DNA of 64,000 nucleotides from JBBIJR01 sp037445875 (lineage in GTDB: Bacteria > CLD3 > SB21). Positions within the stretch are counted from its first letter, which is position 1; each line of letters starts with the position of its first letter. Positions 18,280-27,045 of this stretch are shown here, in pieces. The notes under the pieces were generated by a model. The model was not told the DNA's origin and ran no database searches. It saw only the letters and a program-made list of their open reading frames with translations. The stretch is from assembly GCA_037445875.1 (NCBI GenBank), contig JBBIJR010000006.1:1-64000 (forward strand), read 5' to 3'. The position numbers and the translations under genes were made by a program.

Positions 18280-18833
18280 GTTTCCGCGTTCTCCGCCTGT
18301 TCGCTTGTCTCAGCGCCGCCTGGCTGGGGTCCTGTACGCCCATGCCGATCTATACGTCGGCCAACCGATCCGGGACAACGAAAACCGGTGAGGGCCACAC
18401 GGGAACTGCAACGGGGGCCTCGACCGGTGTCTACCGGTCCGGAATTCCCGAAAAACAGCGAAACGCCGTGATGGCGGAGATCCGGGAGTGGATGGGAACT
18501 CCGTATCGTTTCGGAGTCGTGGAGAAGGGCAAGGGAACCGACTGTTCGGGTTTTGTGGGATTCGTGTTTAGAAATATCCTCGAGGTGGAACTGCCGCGGG
18601 AAGCCGCAGACATGTATGAGAGGGGAGAGCATATCACGGAAGCCGAACTTCGATTTGGGGACTTGGTTTTTTTTCAGAACACGTACAAAGGGGCGCACGG
18701 TGCCTCTCATGTTGGGATTTACGTCGGGGACGGCCAGTTTGCCCATGCCAGCACCACCGTCGGTGTGACGCTCTCACGCCTTTCCGAAGAGTACTACCGC
18801 TCGCACTTCATGGGCTGTAGACGCGTTCTATGA
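18276..18833 (+). CDS. NlpC/P60 cysteine peptidase lipoprotein
   Basis: The 185-residue product is predicted to be a peptidoglycan endopeptidase. It has a lipoprotein signal (lipobox LGSC near residue 20), a Thr/Gly-rich linker and an NlpC/P60 domain from about residue 60: catalytic Cys in GTDCSGFVGFVF, His in SHVGIYVGDGQFAHAS, with DLVFFQ between. It is translationally coupled to the MMPL gene, implying an envelope function. Its end overlaps the convergent LOG-family gene by 6 bases. Confidence 0.9.
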   Translation: MSFRVLRLFACLSAAWLGSCTPMPIYTSANRSGTTKTGEGHTGTATGASTGVYRSGIPEKQRNAVMAEIREWMGTPYRFGVVEKGKGTDCSGFVGFVFRNILEVELPREAADMYERGEHITEAELRFGDLVFFQNTYKGAHGASHVGIYVGDGQFAHASTTVGVTLSRLSEEYYRSHFMGCRRVL

Positions 18834-19349
18834 TCCCCGTCCGGTAAATCGCTCCGCTTGGACCTGCTGGACGATGTGCCTGAGTTCGTCGAGTGTGGAG
18901 CAGACTTCAGGAAACGGGCCGCGCCGGTGGTCAAGCGGCCCGGGGCCCAGCCGGTCACTCCATCCCCCGCTCCCTTTCCACAGTACGATCCGCTTGCCGT
19001 TCATCCACGCGAACGCAATTTCACTCAGCGTGCCCGCGCCGCCTCCTACGGCCACCACAAGGTCCCCTGCGAGAACGGTCAGCGCGTTGCGAGCATGAGC
19101 CATGCCGGTCGGCAGCACGACTTGGGTCCACGGATTGGCATCCTCGAAATTGGCGGACGGGAGGATACCAACGGTGAGACCTCCCGCTTCTTCGGCCCCT
19201 TGCGCCGCGGCTTCCATGATACCTCCGCCCCCTCCGGTCACGATCACGCAGCCGCACTCCGCCAGCATGCGGCCGATCGCCATCGCGTGGGCGCGATTTT
19301 CCTCCCCTGCCTCCGATTCCCCGATCACTGTAACCTGCATGCGCCTCAT
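18828..19349 (-). CDS. LOG-family protein (TIGR00725-like)
   Basis: The protein is 173 residues from ATG 19349, chosen because GGAGGAG lies six bases upstream; the frame is open to 19370. It has a Rossmann-like fold with VTVIGESEAG at the N-terminus, VTGGGGGIMEAAAQGAEEAG and VAVGGGAGTLSEIAFAWMN, the phosphate-binding glycine loops of the lysine-decarboxylase-like/LOG family. Some LOG proteins release cytokinin bases from nucleotides, but the TIGR00725 branch has no established reaction that I know of. Confidence 0.85.
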   Translation of the reverse strand: MRRMQVTVIGESEAGEENRAHAMAIGRMLAECGCVIVTGGGGGIMEAAAQGAEEAGGLTVGILPSANFEDANPWTQVVLPTGMAHARNALTVLAGDLVVAVGGGAGTLSEIAFAWMNGKRIVLWKGSGGWSDRLGPGPLDHRRGPFPEVCSTLDELRHIVQQVQAERFTGRGS

Positions 19350-19461
19350 ATCCAACTCCTCCGTGAGCAATCGTACGAAAAAACGGCAAAGCTGTCAACG
19401 GACAGAATTGTTCTTGAAGAAAGTAACGCGCTTCTCTATTTTGAGTCACCTTGGAAAAGAC

Positions 19462-20568
19462 ATGAACTCCGACGAGCACTACATGAAGCGGGCGCTGGCC
19501 CTGGCCAGACGAGGCATGGGTCGGACCCGGACCAATCCGATGGTGGGTGCGGTACTCGTTGACGATCAGCGAGGCAATCCGCGGGTTGTGGGGGAGGGAT
19601 TCCATCGCGCCTATGGAGGCCCGCACGCGGAAGTGGAGGCCATCCGCAGCGCCCATGGGAGGGGATTTGCGGATCTTTCAGCGGCGACCCTCTATGTCAA
19701 TCTGGAGCCCTGCTGCCATTTCGGAAAGACCCCGCCATGCACGGACCTCATTGTCCGAGAGCGAATCCACCGAGTCGTCTGTGGGACCGTTGACCCGTTT
19801 CCGGCGGTATCGGGGAAAGGCGTCACTCGTCTGCGCAACGCAGGCGTCGACGTCACGTGCGGCGTCCTCGAAGAGGCGTGCCGAGAATTGAATCGCGTAT
19901 TCTTCAAGCATGTCCGAACAGGCCTGCCCTGGGTCACAATCAAAATGGCTCAATCTCTTGATGGGCGCATTGCGGCGGCGAGCGGGAACTCAAAGTGGAT
20001 TTCGTCGGAAACCTCGCGGCGCAACGTACACAGAATGCGCAGCCGGTACGATGCAGTACTGGTAGGGGCAGGCACCGTTCTGGCCGACGATCCGGAACTC
20101 ACGGTGCGCCTCGTGCGCGGACGCCACCCCCGCCGCATTGTGGTGGACGGTCGCCTGCGGATTCCGATGGAGGCGCGCGTCCTGGACGGTTCAGCCGGAG
20201 CGATCGTGATCACATCCCGGAACGCTCCCCGATCTGCGGTGCATCGCCTGCAGCGAAGGGGCGTCGTCGTGTATGAGGTCGCGGGATCGCGTGAACGGCT
20301 TCCGCTGAGGAACGCCCTGAAAAGACTGGTACGGGAGCAGCAGATTGCATCGGTCCTCGTCGAAGGAGGCGCCTACACGGTCGGCGAGTTCCTGCGGCAG
20401 CGTTTGGCCGATGATCTGATCCTCTTTGTCGCTCCCCGGATCATGGGAAGCGGCAAAACCGCGGTTGAGGCGCACCTCGCGGCGACCGTAGGGCACGCAC
20501 CACGGCTGCACGAATGGTCCATCGGCAAATCCGGCGACGACTTGGTCGTAAGAGGTCGGTTGAAATGA
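19462..20568 (+). CDS. ribD: Bifunctional riboflavin deaminase-reductase RibD
   Basis: This enzyme deaminates and then reduces the pyrimidine intermediate in riboflavin synthesis. It is 368 residues. The N-terminal deaminase domain has HAEVEAI with catalytic His and Glu, and PCCHFGKTPPC supplying the zinc cysteines. The C-terminal reductase begins near residue 150 (WVTIKMAQSLDGRIA) and contains VLVGAGTVLADDPELTVR and LVEGGAYTVGEFL. ATG 19462 (MNSDEHYMKRALALA) fits the family; the frame is open further upstream but without homology. No other rib gene is nearby. Confidence 0.95.
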   Translation: MNSDEHYMKRALALARRGMGRTRTNPMVGAVLVDDQRGNPRVVGEGFHRAYGGPHAEVEAIRSAHGRGFADLSAATLYVNLEPCCHFGKTPPCTDLIVRERIHRVVCGTVDPFPAVSGKGVTRLRNAGVDVTCGVLEEACRELNRVFFKHVRTGLPWVTIKMAQSLDGRIAAASGNSKWISSETSRRNVHRMRSRYDAVLVGAGTVLADDPELTVRLVRGRHPRRIVVDGRLRIPMEARVLDGSAGAIVITSRNAPRSAVHRLQRRGVVVYEVAGSRERLPLRNALKRLVREQQIASVLVEGGAYTVGEFLRQRLADDLILFVAPRIMGSGKTAVEAHLAATVGHAPRLHEWSIGKSGDDLVVRGRLK

Positions 20569-21269
20569 TGACAGTGATCCACGTCAGCATGGCATTCTTC
20601 TACGGGCTGGGAATCGGTTTTGCCAATTCCATTCCGTTTGGTCCCATCAATCTGTCGATCATCGAAACCAGCTTCAAGAAAGGCTTCTGGCATGCTTTTA
20701 TGATCGGTTTGGGGGCCCTCGTGATCGACATCCTGTATTGTGCGATCGGTGTTTTCGGTTTGTCGATGGCGAGGGAGTACCTCGAGTTTCTCTTCCTGCC
20801 GCTGAGTTTTCCCGTGTTCATGGTCCTCGGCGGGCGCCTGGTTCAACTGGGCTACCGGGGCGACTTCGAAGTTCCCCAGGCCGTGGCCAATGCGCGTGAA
20901 ATGAGCAAACACTTTTCTTTGGGATTCGTGCTGTATCTGGCCAATCCGCTGGCGGTCGGATTCTGGGTTTTCGTAATGGGTGTTCTGTTCACTTACGAGC
21001 TGATACGCCGTACCATGACGGATCAGCTCAGTTTTGTGATCGGAATGGCCATGGGTACAGGCCTCTATTTCTTTGTCCTGGCGAAGTTCGTCGTCTGGCG
21101 TCGGCAGAGAATCTCCACAAAAACGATCCGGCGGATTTCCATCGGCACGGGCGTGGCGCTCCCCGGCATGTTCGAGCTGTACGGCTTCACGCCNNNNNNN
21201 NNNGGCACGGGCGTGGCGCTCATGGCCTTCGGGTGTTATTTCGGTTATCTGTGGTACACAACCTGGTAA
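20565..21269 (+). CDS. LysE-family exporter, interrupted by a scaffold gap
   Basis: This small inner-membrane protein of the LysE/RhtB amino-acid exporter type has about six helices, starting GLGIGFANSIPFGPINLSII, the usual family N-terminus. It overlaps ribD (ATGA). The C-terminal part is unreliable: ten Ns lie at 21194-21203, and the 18 bases before and after them repeat. Joining at the repeat would give RISIGTGVALMAFGCYFGYL, a sensible last helix, whereas LPGMFELYGFTP before the gap does not look like a membrane segment. The frame happens to stay open through the Ns. Confidence 0.8.
   Translation: MMTVIHVSMAFFYGLGIGFANSIPFGPINLSIIETSFKKGFWHAFMIGLGALVIDILYCAIGVFGLSMAREYLEFLFLPLSFPVFMVLGGRLVQLGYRGDFEVPQAVANAREMSKHFSLGFVLYLANPLAVGFWVFVMGVLFTYELIRRTMTDQLSFVIGMAMGTGLYFFVLAKFVVWRRQRISTKTIRRISIGTGVALPGMFELYGFTXXXXGTGVALMAFGCYFGYLWYTTW
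21144..21221. repeat. 18-base direct repeat flanking the assembly gap
   Basis: GGCACGGGCGTGGCGCTC occurs at 21144-21161 and again at 21204-21221, the second copy directly after the Ns. This pattern is what two contigs that share an end k-mer give when scaffolded without merging. Confidence 0.9.
21194..21203. other. Assembly gap (10 N)
   Basis: Ten undetermined bases lie inside the LysE-family gene. Ten is a common scaffolder default, so the true distance is unknown. Confidence 0.99.
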
Positions 21270-21288
21270 CAGCGTTTTGGAAGCCGCC

Positions 21289-21954
21289 ATGAAAACCGTC
21301 GGTCTGATGGTGTTCGATTTCGACGGTACGCTGGTTGATTCGCTGGACGACATCGCTGTTTCCGTCAATGCCATGCTGGGATCGCTGGGTCTTGATTCGG
21401 TGCCGAAAGAGCGTGTTCGCGGTTATGTTGGAGACGGCATCCCGATGCTCGTGCACCGTGCGATCGCCTTCCATCGGGAAGCATCGGCGGAGTTGGTCGG
21501 CGAGGCAATTCGCATATATCTGGACCATCACGAAAAGCACTGCCTGGTGCACACGCGGGTGTATCCCGGCGTCGAGGAAGTCCTCCGGCATTTTTCATCG
21601 GTCAGAAAAGTAATTGTCAGCAACAAGCAAACGGTTTTGACGAGGACCATTGCCCGTGCCCTTCGACTCGATCATCATTTCGTGCGGATACTGGGCGGAG
21701 ACTCTATGCCGTTCAAGAAGCCCGATCCACGCGTGGTGGAGTGGCTCTGCTCGGAGTTTAGACTGAGGCCGTCGGAGATCGTCATCATCGGGGACGGAAT
21801 CCAGGACATCCACTGCGGACGGGCCGCGGGAGCGTTGACATGTGCCGTGACGTACGGGTTCGGCGACCGTTCCGGATTGAAAGAGGCAGATTTCGTAATC
21901 AACGATCCGACCGAATTGAGGGAACTGTTTAACGCCGGGAACAACGATGGTTGA
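21289..21954 (+). CDS. HAD-superfamily phosphatase (phosphoglycolate phosphatase-like)
   Basis: This 221-residue HAD hydrolase has motif I DFDGTLVDS (nucleophile and acid Asp), motif II IVSNKQ, Lys in MPFKKPDP and motif III IIGDGIQDIHCGRAAG. The cap is the small helical type (C1) seen in Gph and PpaX, so phosphoglycolate or a similar small phosphate ester is the likely substrate. ATG 21289 gives the canonical N-terminus (MKTVGLMVFDFDGT); the frame is open upstream across the gap but only as an artefact. It overlaps the DUF58 gene by 8 bases. Confidence 0.9.
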   Translation: MKTVGLMVFDFDGTLVDSLDDIAVSVNAMLGSLGLDSVPKERVRGYVGDGIPMLVHRAIAFHREASAELVGEAIRIYLDHHEKHCLVHTRVYPGVEEVLRHFSSVRKVIVSNKQTVLTRTIARALRLDHHFVRILGGDSMPFKKPDPRVVEWLCSEFRLRPSEIVIIGDGIQDIHCGRAAGALTCAVTYGFGDRSGLKEADFVINDPTELRELFNAGNNDG

Positions 21955-22834
21955 CCGCGAGATATTGAAGAAAGTGAGACGGATCGAAATCCGCACCCGC
22001 CGTCTGGTGAACAACATTTTCAGCGGGGAGTATCACAGCGTCTTCAAGGGTCGCGGCATGTCGTTTGCCGAGGTCCGAGAGTACCAGTTCGGCGACGAGG
22101 TGCGGTTCATCGACTGGAATGTGTCGGCCCGAATGGATCGGCCGTATGTGAAAGTCTTTGAGGAAGAGCGCGAACAGACCCTGATGATCCTGTTCGATGC
22201 CAGCGGATCCGGTGACTTCGGGACGTCCGTCCAGACCAAGAGGGAACTGATGGTGGAGATGGCAGCGGTCGTGGCGTTCAGTGCCATCCGCAACAACGAC
22301 AAGGTCGGGTTGTTGATGTTCAGCGATCGCGTCGAAAAGTTTATTCCACCGAAAAAGGGCAAGTCGCACGTTCTTCGCCTTATCCGGGAGCTGTTGACGT
22401 TCGAGCCTGAGCGGAAAGGTACCCGCATCGAATCGGCATTGGAATACGCCCTGCACGTTCTGAACCGGCGCAGCGTTGTATTCTTGATGAGCGACCTGTT
22501 TGACGAAGGATTCGACAAGCCGTTGAGAGCGATGGCCCGAAGACATGATCTGGTGGCTGTTCGCGTGTACGACAGGCTCGAACAATCGATGCCTGCGGTC
22601 GGACTACTCGTCATGCGCGACGCGGAGACGGGCGAAGTGCGTGAGGTCGACACCAACGATGCATCCGTGCGCCGAGCCCTGCTGGAAATAGACCGGGGAA
22701 GAAGGAATGCCCAGGAGTCCATCCTGCGCAGACACCGCGTGGACCTGGTCGACATTGCAACAGGGTCCGACTATGTGGAGGCCCTCGTGAGGTTCTTTGA
22801 AACGAGAGAACGAAGGGTCCTGAGAGGCACCTGA
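21947..22834 (+). CDS. DUF58 domain protein (vWA-like)
   Basis: The 295-residue protein carries the DUF58 hallmark FRGRGMSFAEVREYQFGDEV-type segment (KGRGMSFAEVREYQFGDEVR) followed by IDWNVSARMDRPYVKVFEEE, then a von Willebrand A-like fold with LFDASGSGDFG (a MIDAS-like DxSxS variant). Relatives usually sit beside MoxR ATPases and are thought to help assemble metal enzymes or envelope complexes; no MoxR gene is present here. No membrane anchor. Confidence 0.88.
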   Translation: MVDREILKKVRRIEIRTRRLVNNIFSGEYHSVFKGRGMSFAEVREYQFGDEVRFIDWNVSARMDRPYVKVFEEEREQTLMILFDASGSGDFGTSVQTKRELMVEMAAVVAFSAIRNNDKVGLLMFSDRVEKFIPPKKGKSHVLRLIRELLTFEPERKGTRIESALEYALHVLNRRSVVFLMSDLFDEGFDKPLRAMARRHDLVAVRVYDRLEQSMPAVGLLVMRDAETGEVREVDTNDASVRRALLEIDRGRRNAQESILRRHRVDLVDIATGSDYVEALVRFFETRERRVLRGT

Positions 22835-22913
22835 GTGGCCCCGGTCAAGTCATTGAATTTCCTGAGACGGCAGTGAGCCGGACATTACTCGCGACGACCC
22901 GGCAACTTACCTA

Positions 22914-22950
22914 TTGACATATTGACATATTTGCCTTAAGTTTATAAAAA
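22914..22950 (+). promoter_or_regulatory. Promoter with tandem ATTGACAT before the receiver gene
   Basis: ATTGACAT occurs twice in tandem (22913-22920 and 22921-22928), giving two perfect TTGACA hexamers 8 bases apart. TATAAA at 22943-22948 is 15 bases after the second; TAAAAA (22945-22950) gives the ideal 17. The 165-base gap is otherwise unremarkable. This probably drives 23000-28630. Confidence 0.55.
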
Positions 22951-22999
22951 TGCGTGAGTTCTGGGATTCCATTATCGAACAAACGAATGAGGTTTCGCC

Positions 23000-23854
23000 G
23001 TGGATGTCGTGTTCGAACGTGCCAAGGACCTGAAGGAAAAAGTCGAGACCATCATGTTGAAGAAGGTGGAATGGGGCATCCTGTTTTCCGTCGACGGTGA
23101 ACGTTCAGTGGCCGAAATTGCATCCAAGGTCAACCGGGACGAGGACTTTGTAAAAATCGTACTCAAAAAGCTAGCCGGTCAGGACCTTGTTGTAGGCGAT
23201 GTCGCGGCTCTGCAAGTCCCCGAGGAGGCCGCGCGCAAGCCCGAGGCAAAGAAAGAAGAGAGCAAGAAGAAAGAAGCTGAGGCCACTAAAGCGAAGAAAG
23301 CCAAGGAGCCGAAAGTCGAATCCGAAGCCAGGCCCGCCAAGTCCAAGAAAGAGCCCAAGGAACCAAAAGAGGCCAAGGCTGAGTTTGATGTGGCCGAGAT
23401 TACGGAAGAGCCTAAGGTTTCAGCCAAACCCGAGCCAAAGCCCGAGGTCAAGGCACCCGCCGCGAAGCTCCCGGCCAAAGGCGGAGGACGTTCCATCCTT
23501 GTGATCGACGACAGCATCGTGATCCAAAAGATGGTTGAGATTGCACTCGAGAATGAAACCCACCAGCTGGCCACGGCCATGAAGGGAGAAGAGGCGATCA
23601 AGGTCGCCAGGGAGACTCAGCCCGATTTGATTTTGCTCGATATCATGCTACCCGACATGAGCGGGGTGGACGTGATGAAAGGGATTCGCGAAGCGGGCGG
23701 CCCCCTGGAATCGGTGCCGATCATCATTCTGAGCGGCAAGGACTCCAGTCAAGACAAGGACGTGGCCCTGAGCAGCGGCGCCAATGACTTCCTCACCAAA
23801 CCCTTCCACGACGAGGATCTGCTGGCGAAGGTCCACGAGTATCTCGGAAAATAA
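23000..23854 (+). CDS. Helix-turn-helix-like/receiver fusion response regulator
   Basis: This 284-residue protein starts at GTG (AGG 7 bases upstream). Residues 1-70 look like a small winged-helix domain (SVDGERSVAEIASKVNRDED, FVKIVLKKLAGQDLVV). Residues 75-160 are a low-complexity Lys/Glu/Pro/Ala linker. Residues 168-284 are a complete CheY-like receiver: LVIDDSIVIQKM, phospho-acceptor Asp214 in LILLDIMLPD, ILSGKDS and the Lys in FLTKPFHDED. The receiver is C-terminal, the reverse of most DNA-binding regulators. With the HPt protein that follows it probably forms a phosphorelay. Output could be protein-protein rather than DNA binding. Confidence 0.85.
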   Translation: MDVVFERAKDLKEKVETIMLKKVEWGILFSVDGERSVAEIASKVNRDEDFVKIVLKKLAGQDLVVGDVAALQVPEEAARKPEAKKEESKKKEAEATKAKKAKEPKVESEARPAKSKKEPKEPKEAKAEFDVAEITEEPKVSAKPEPKPEVKAPAAKLPAKGGGRSILVIDDSIVIQKMVEIALENETHQLATAMKGEEAIKVARETQPDLILLDIMLPDMSGVDVMKGIREAGGPLESVPIIILSGKDSSQDKDVALSSGANDFLTKPFHDEDLLAKVHEYLGK

Positions 23855-23913
23855 CTGTCGAGTACCTGTAGACTGCGGATCTCAGGACCTTGGAGGGTCT
23901 TTTCTTTTGATGC

Positions 23914-26900
23914 ATGCAGGATAAGACTCAAAAATTCTCCCACTTCTATCTCACTGAGCTCCTTCATCACGTCAAGAGTATGAGCGAACACCGGTATGAC
24001 CCGGTGGAGTATGCGATCATACGAAAGATCACGCATTTCATCGTTGCATCCGACGTTCCCCTGAATCGCTTTACCCAGTTACGGTCGGTCGTTCAGCTCA
24101 AGCCCCTGACTGACTTTATCGTACAACGCTTGGAGCGAATGAAGGAACCGGATTTCCGGATGAGCCTGGTCATGTCTTCCCTCGAATCCGATTCCGAGAA
24201 GATCTCGCAGATCTTTCATCAGATTCTGGAGAACGAGCCCGGCCGCAGACAACTGGAGACGGCTCTGGCTGCGCTGGGTCTCGACCTGGATTTGGATTCA
24301 CTTTCCCAGCTTTCCACAGCGGCGCCTCGGGGCCGAACCTCTGCATCGACCGTGACCTCGACCACGGCAGACACGGAACGAGCGGAGGCCTTTGACCGGG
24401 TGGGGGATGTCGTGGGCTTTCTCAACCGCCGTAAGCGCGGCGAGACACGCGAGAGCGGTAGCCGGGAGCCGGAGACCGTTCAGACGGTGGAGCAACCTGC
24501 GGTGGTCAAAGTTCCCGAAGGCGTCGACTTTGGATTGTTTACCCGAGATCTCAAGAACGTCCTCCTTGAGGCCGAGCGCTCACTCCTCGAACTAGCCAAG
24601 AATCCCGGGTCGTCGCACCTGTTGACGGAAGCGGCCGATGCGCTCGGGGAGGTGAGAAAGATCACGCGCGTATACGGATTCGAAGAACTCAGCCAGGTCT
24701 GGGCGCGGTCCGAGAAGACACTCAACGACCTCGCGGACAACCTCGATGAGAAGAATCTGCAGATCACTCACGACGGCGTGGACCGTCTTCGTTCCATGGT
24801 CGGTGTGCTGGACCGATTCCGGTTTGCAGACTACGGCTCGGAAGGAGCGAAGCTGATACGATCCCTCGAAGATGTCCTGGCCCATGTGGAATCGGGGCTG
24901 ACGGCACGCGTGAGGCCGGTCCGTGTGGGCGAATCCGAGACGGGAAAACACCTCGAGCTGCCGGAATCCGAACCGGTCGAAAGGGAGTTCATTCCGGATC
25001 TCCGTTCGATCGCCGCGGAAGACCTTGCGATTTTCAAGGACGAAATGTACTCGTATTTCGATTCGGTCGATTCGGCGCTGCTGGATCTGCAGAAGGACCT
25101 GGGGAATCTATCGGCGGTGAAGATCATTCATCTGTCGACGAAGAGTCTGACCACGGCGGCCCGCATGGTAAAACTGGAAGTGGTAGCCGACCTGTGTCGG
25201 CGAGCATCGACGGCTTGTGCACGCGTCGTGAAATCGGGACGCCCGGTGACGGACACTTTTCCCGGACAGATCCTGCGCTTGCGATCGACGGTGCGGCTCC
25301 TGGCCGAGGGGCAGCCCGTCTTCGAATCCGATCTCGAAAACCTTCGCGCGTATTTTGAGGCGGGCATGTTGACTGCCGAGCCGGAGATCGTTGTGTCTGA
25401 GCTTCCGTCCGTCGTCAAAGAGGAGTCCCGGGTCACTCCGGCTTCGTCCGAATGGGTGGATGCCGTTCAACAGGTGCTTACCTCCCTCAAGGGCATCGAA
25501 TCCTCGCTGATGAGTTCGCCGAATTTCCAACCGTCAGTCGTGGCATCACGCACGGCGGATGAGACGGCTATCGAGGAGAAGCCCGCACCGCCCACCCTGG
25601 CAGAGGTGGTGAGAGAGCGGCCAAGAAAGCCCGTTCGTGCACCGTTGGCGGAAAAGAAGAAAGCCGCCGCCTCTTCCGAACTGCTTTCCCTGATGGCAAA
25701 CGACAACCTGGCAGCGGATCTCTCGGAGATCAAGGCGGACTCCTTCATGGAGCGGATTAACCACGATCCGGAGGACATCCCGGAAGTTCGCGCCCGAAGC
25801 AGGAAGAAAGGACAGGAAAGCATCCCGGAACCGATGGAGACGCCGGCACCACTACCCGAAATCGTTGAAGAACCTCAGCCATCGGAGGGCGCCGTGCTGA
25901 TCCACGAATCGCACTTCAACGAGGTCGACGCGGAAATCCTGGAGATCTTTATTCAGGAATCGGATACGTACATGAAGGTCTTCGATCGTTCGTTGCAGCG
26001 CCTGAAGGACAATCTCAAGGACGATAACGCCATCAAAGATCTCGAACGAACGAGCCACAGCCTTAAGAGTTCGGCCCGGATGCTCGGTTTCGAACGGATC
26101 AGCGGGATGGCCGGTGCCATCGAGTTGATCAGCGAGAGGTATTTTGAAAAGGAGATAGCCTTTTCGCCGGAGATTCTCGAGCTCTTCAACGGCCTGGTGG
26201 AGGCGCTGCGATCGTTGTTCAGACGAAGGAAACATGACATCCAGTCGGTCGTCCGCCGCCTCGCGGACCTTGAAGAACAGCTGGGCGCTCCGGGTATTTT
26301 CACGCGCAACATCCCCGGGGCTTCGGACATGCCATCCACCGATACGGATCGTACCGGACGCGCCGAGATCCCCGCGACCGAGCCAAAGGGCGTTGGCGAA
26401 AAACAGCGGCCGAGCGGGGTGAAGGCCAAGACGGTAACGGCCGCGGCGGACTATTTTGCGGGTACGGGTGTGGATCAGGAGATCGTGGATATTTTCAAGG
26501 AAGAAAGCCAGACGTACCTGAGCTTGGTCGCCGCCTCGCTTGCCGTTCTTGCGAAGGACGCGCAAGCCACCGCCGCCATGAAGGACATGGAAAAAGCAGC
26601 CCACAGCCTTCGCAGTTCTGCGAAGATGCTGGGATTCCAAAAAATCAGCGATGTTGTCCGCCCGGTGGAGGGCATCGCCGAACGGCTGTACCGGTCTTCC
26701 CTTTCCGTTTCTCCCGAGGTCATGCTCGCACTGCGCGAGGCCGGAGATGTGCTCGACCTTCTGGTATCCGGCAAAGACACCGACGTTGCATCGGTGGTCG
26801 AAAAACTGGAACGCCTTGAACGTGAACCGGCAATTTCCGCTTCGCCCACCGCCGAGTCGGACCGGGAGTCGGTGAAAACGCGCGAAGGGACGAGTTCGGG

Positions 26901-27045
26901 TGTCCCCAGAATACGCAAGGCGGAGAAGAAGGACAGGGACATACCCGATTTTCAGATCAAGGGAGATCCGATTTTCAAGCGCCTCTTTCAAGGTGAAGAA
27001 GACGTTCTAAAGGAGATGGCTCATGTGTCCGACCAGCAATCGTAA
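23914..27045 (+). CDS. Large multi-HPt protein without a kinase domain
   Basis: This 1043-residue cytoplasmic protein has two clear histidine-phosphotransfer domains: about 665-770 with HSLKSSARMLGF (His715) and about 850-955 with HSLRSSAKMLGFQ (His897). Two earlier regions look like degenerate HPt bundles: about 200-290 and about 365-440, the latter with KSLTTAARMVKLE where Lys410 takes the place of His. Linkers rich in Pro, Glu and Ser join them. I find no dimerisation, HATPase_c or CheW domain, so it cannot be a CheA itself. The N-terminal 110 residues are unassigned. It follows the receiver gene by 59 bases and overlaps the next gene by 23 bases. Confidence 0.82.
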   Translation: MQDKTQKFSHFYLTELLHHVKSMSEHRYDPVEYAIIRKITHFIVASDVPLNRFTQLRSVVQLKPLTDFIVQRLERMKEPDFRMSLVMSSLESDSEKISQIFHQILENEPGRRQLETALAALGLDLDLDSLSQLSTAAPRGRTSASTVTSTTADTERAEAFDRVGDVVGFLNRRKRGETRESGSREPETVQTVEQPAVVKVPEGVDFGLFTRDLKNVLLEAERSLLELAKNPGSSHLLTEAADALGEVRKITRVYGFEELSQVWARSEKTLNDLADNLDEKNLQITHDGVDRLRSMVGVLDRFRFADYGSEGAKLIRSLEDVLAHVESGLTARVRPVRVGESETGKHLELPESEPVEREFIPDLRSIAAEDLAIFKDEMYSYFDSVDSALLDLQKDLGNLSAVKIIHLSTKSLTTAARMVKLEVVADLCRRASTACARVVKSGRPVTDTFPGQILRLRSTVRLLAEGQPVFESDLENLRAYFEAGMLTAEPEIVVSELPSVVKEESRVTPASSEWVDAVQQVLTSLKGIESSLMSSPNFQPSVVASRTADETAIEEKPAPPTLAEVVRERPRKPVRAPLAEKKKAAASSELLSLMANDNLAADLSEIKADSFMERINHDPEDIPEVRARSRKKGQESIPEPMETPAPLPEIVEEPQPSEGAVLIHESHFNEVDAEILEIFIQESDTYMKVFDRSLQRLKDNLKDDNAIKDLERTSHSLKSSARMLGFERISGMAGAIELISERYFEKEIAFSPEILELFNGLVEALRSLFRRRKHDIQSVVRRLADLEEQLGAPGIFTRNIPGASDMPSTDTDRTGRAEIPATEPKGVGEKQRPSGVKAKTVTAAADYFAGTGVDQEIVDIFKEESQTYLSLVAASLAVLAKDAQATAAMKDMEKAAHSLRSSAKMLGFQKISDVVRPVEGIAERLYRSSLSVSPEVMLALREAGDVLDLLVSGKDTDVASVVEKLERLEREPAISASPTAESDRESVKTREGTSSGVPRIRKAEKKDRDIPDFQIKGDPIFKRLFQGEEDVLKEMAHVSDQQS

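Noticed and set aside
21073..21288. N-terminal extension of the HAD phosphatase through the scaffold gap
   Set aside because: The frame is open only across Ns and shadowing LysE sequence; ATG 21289 gives the canonical start.
23886..23908. Small hairpin (GACC...GGTC) followed by TTTTCTTTT between the receiver and HPt genes
   Set aside because: The stem is only four base pairs and the genes appear to belong together, so I do not call a terminator.
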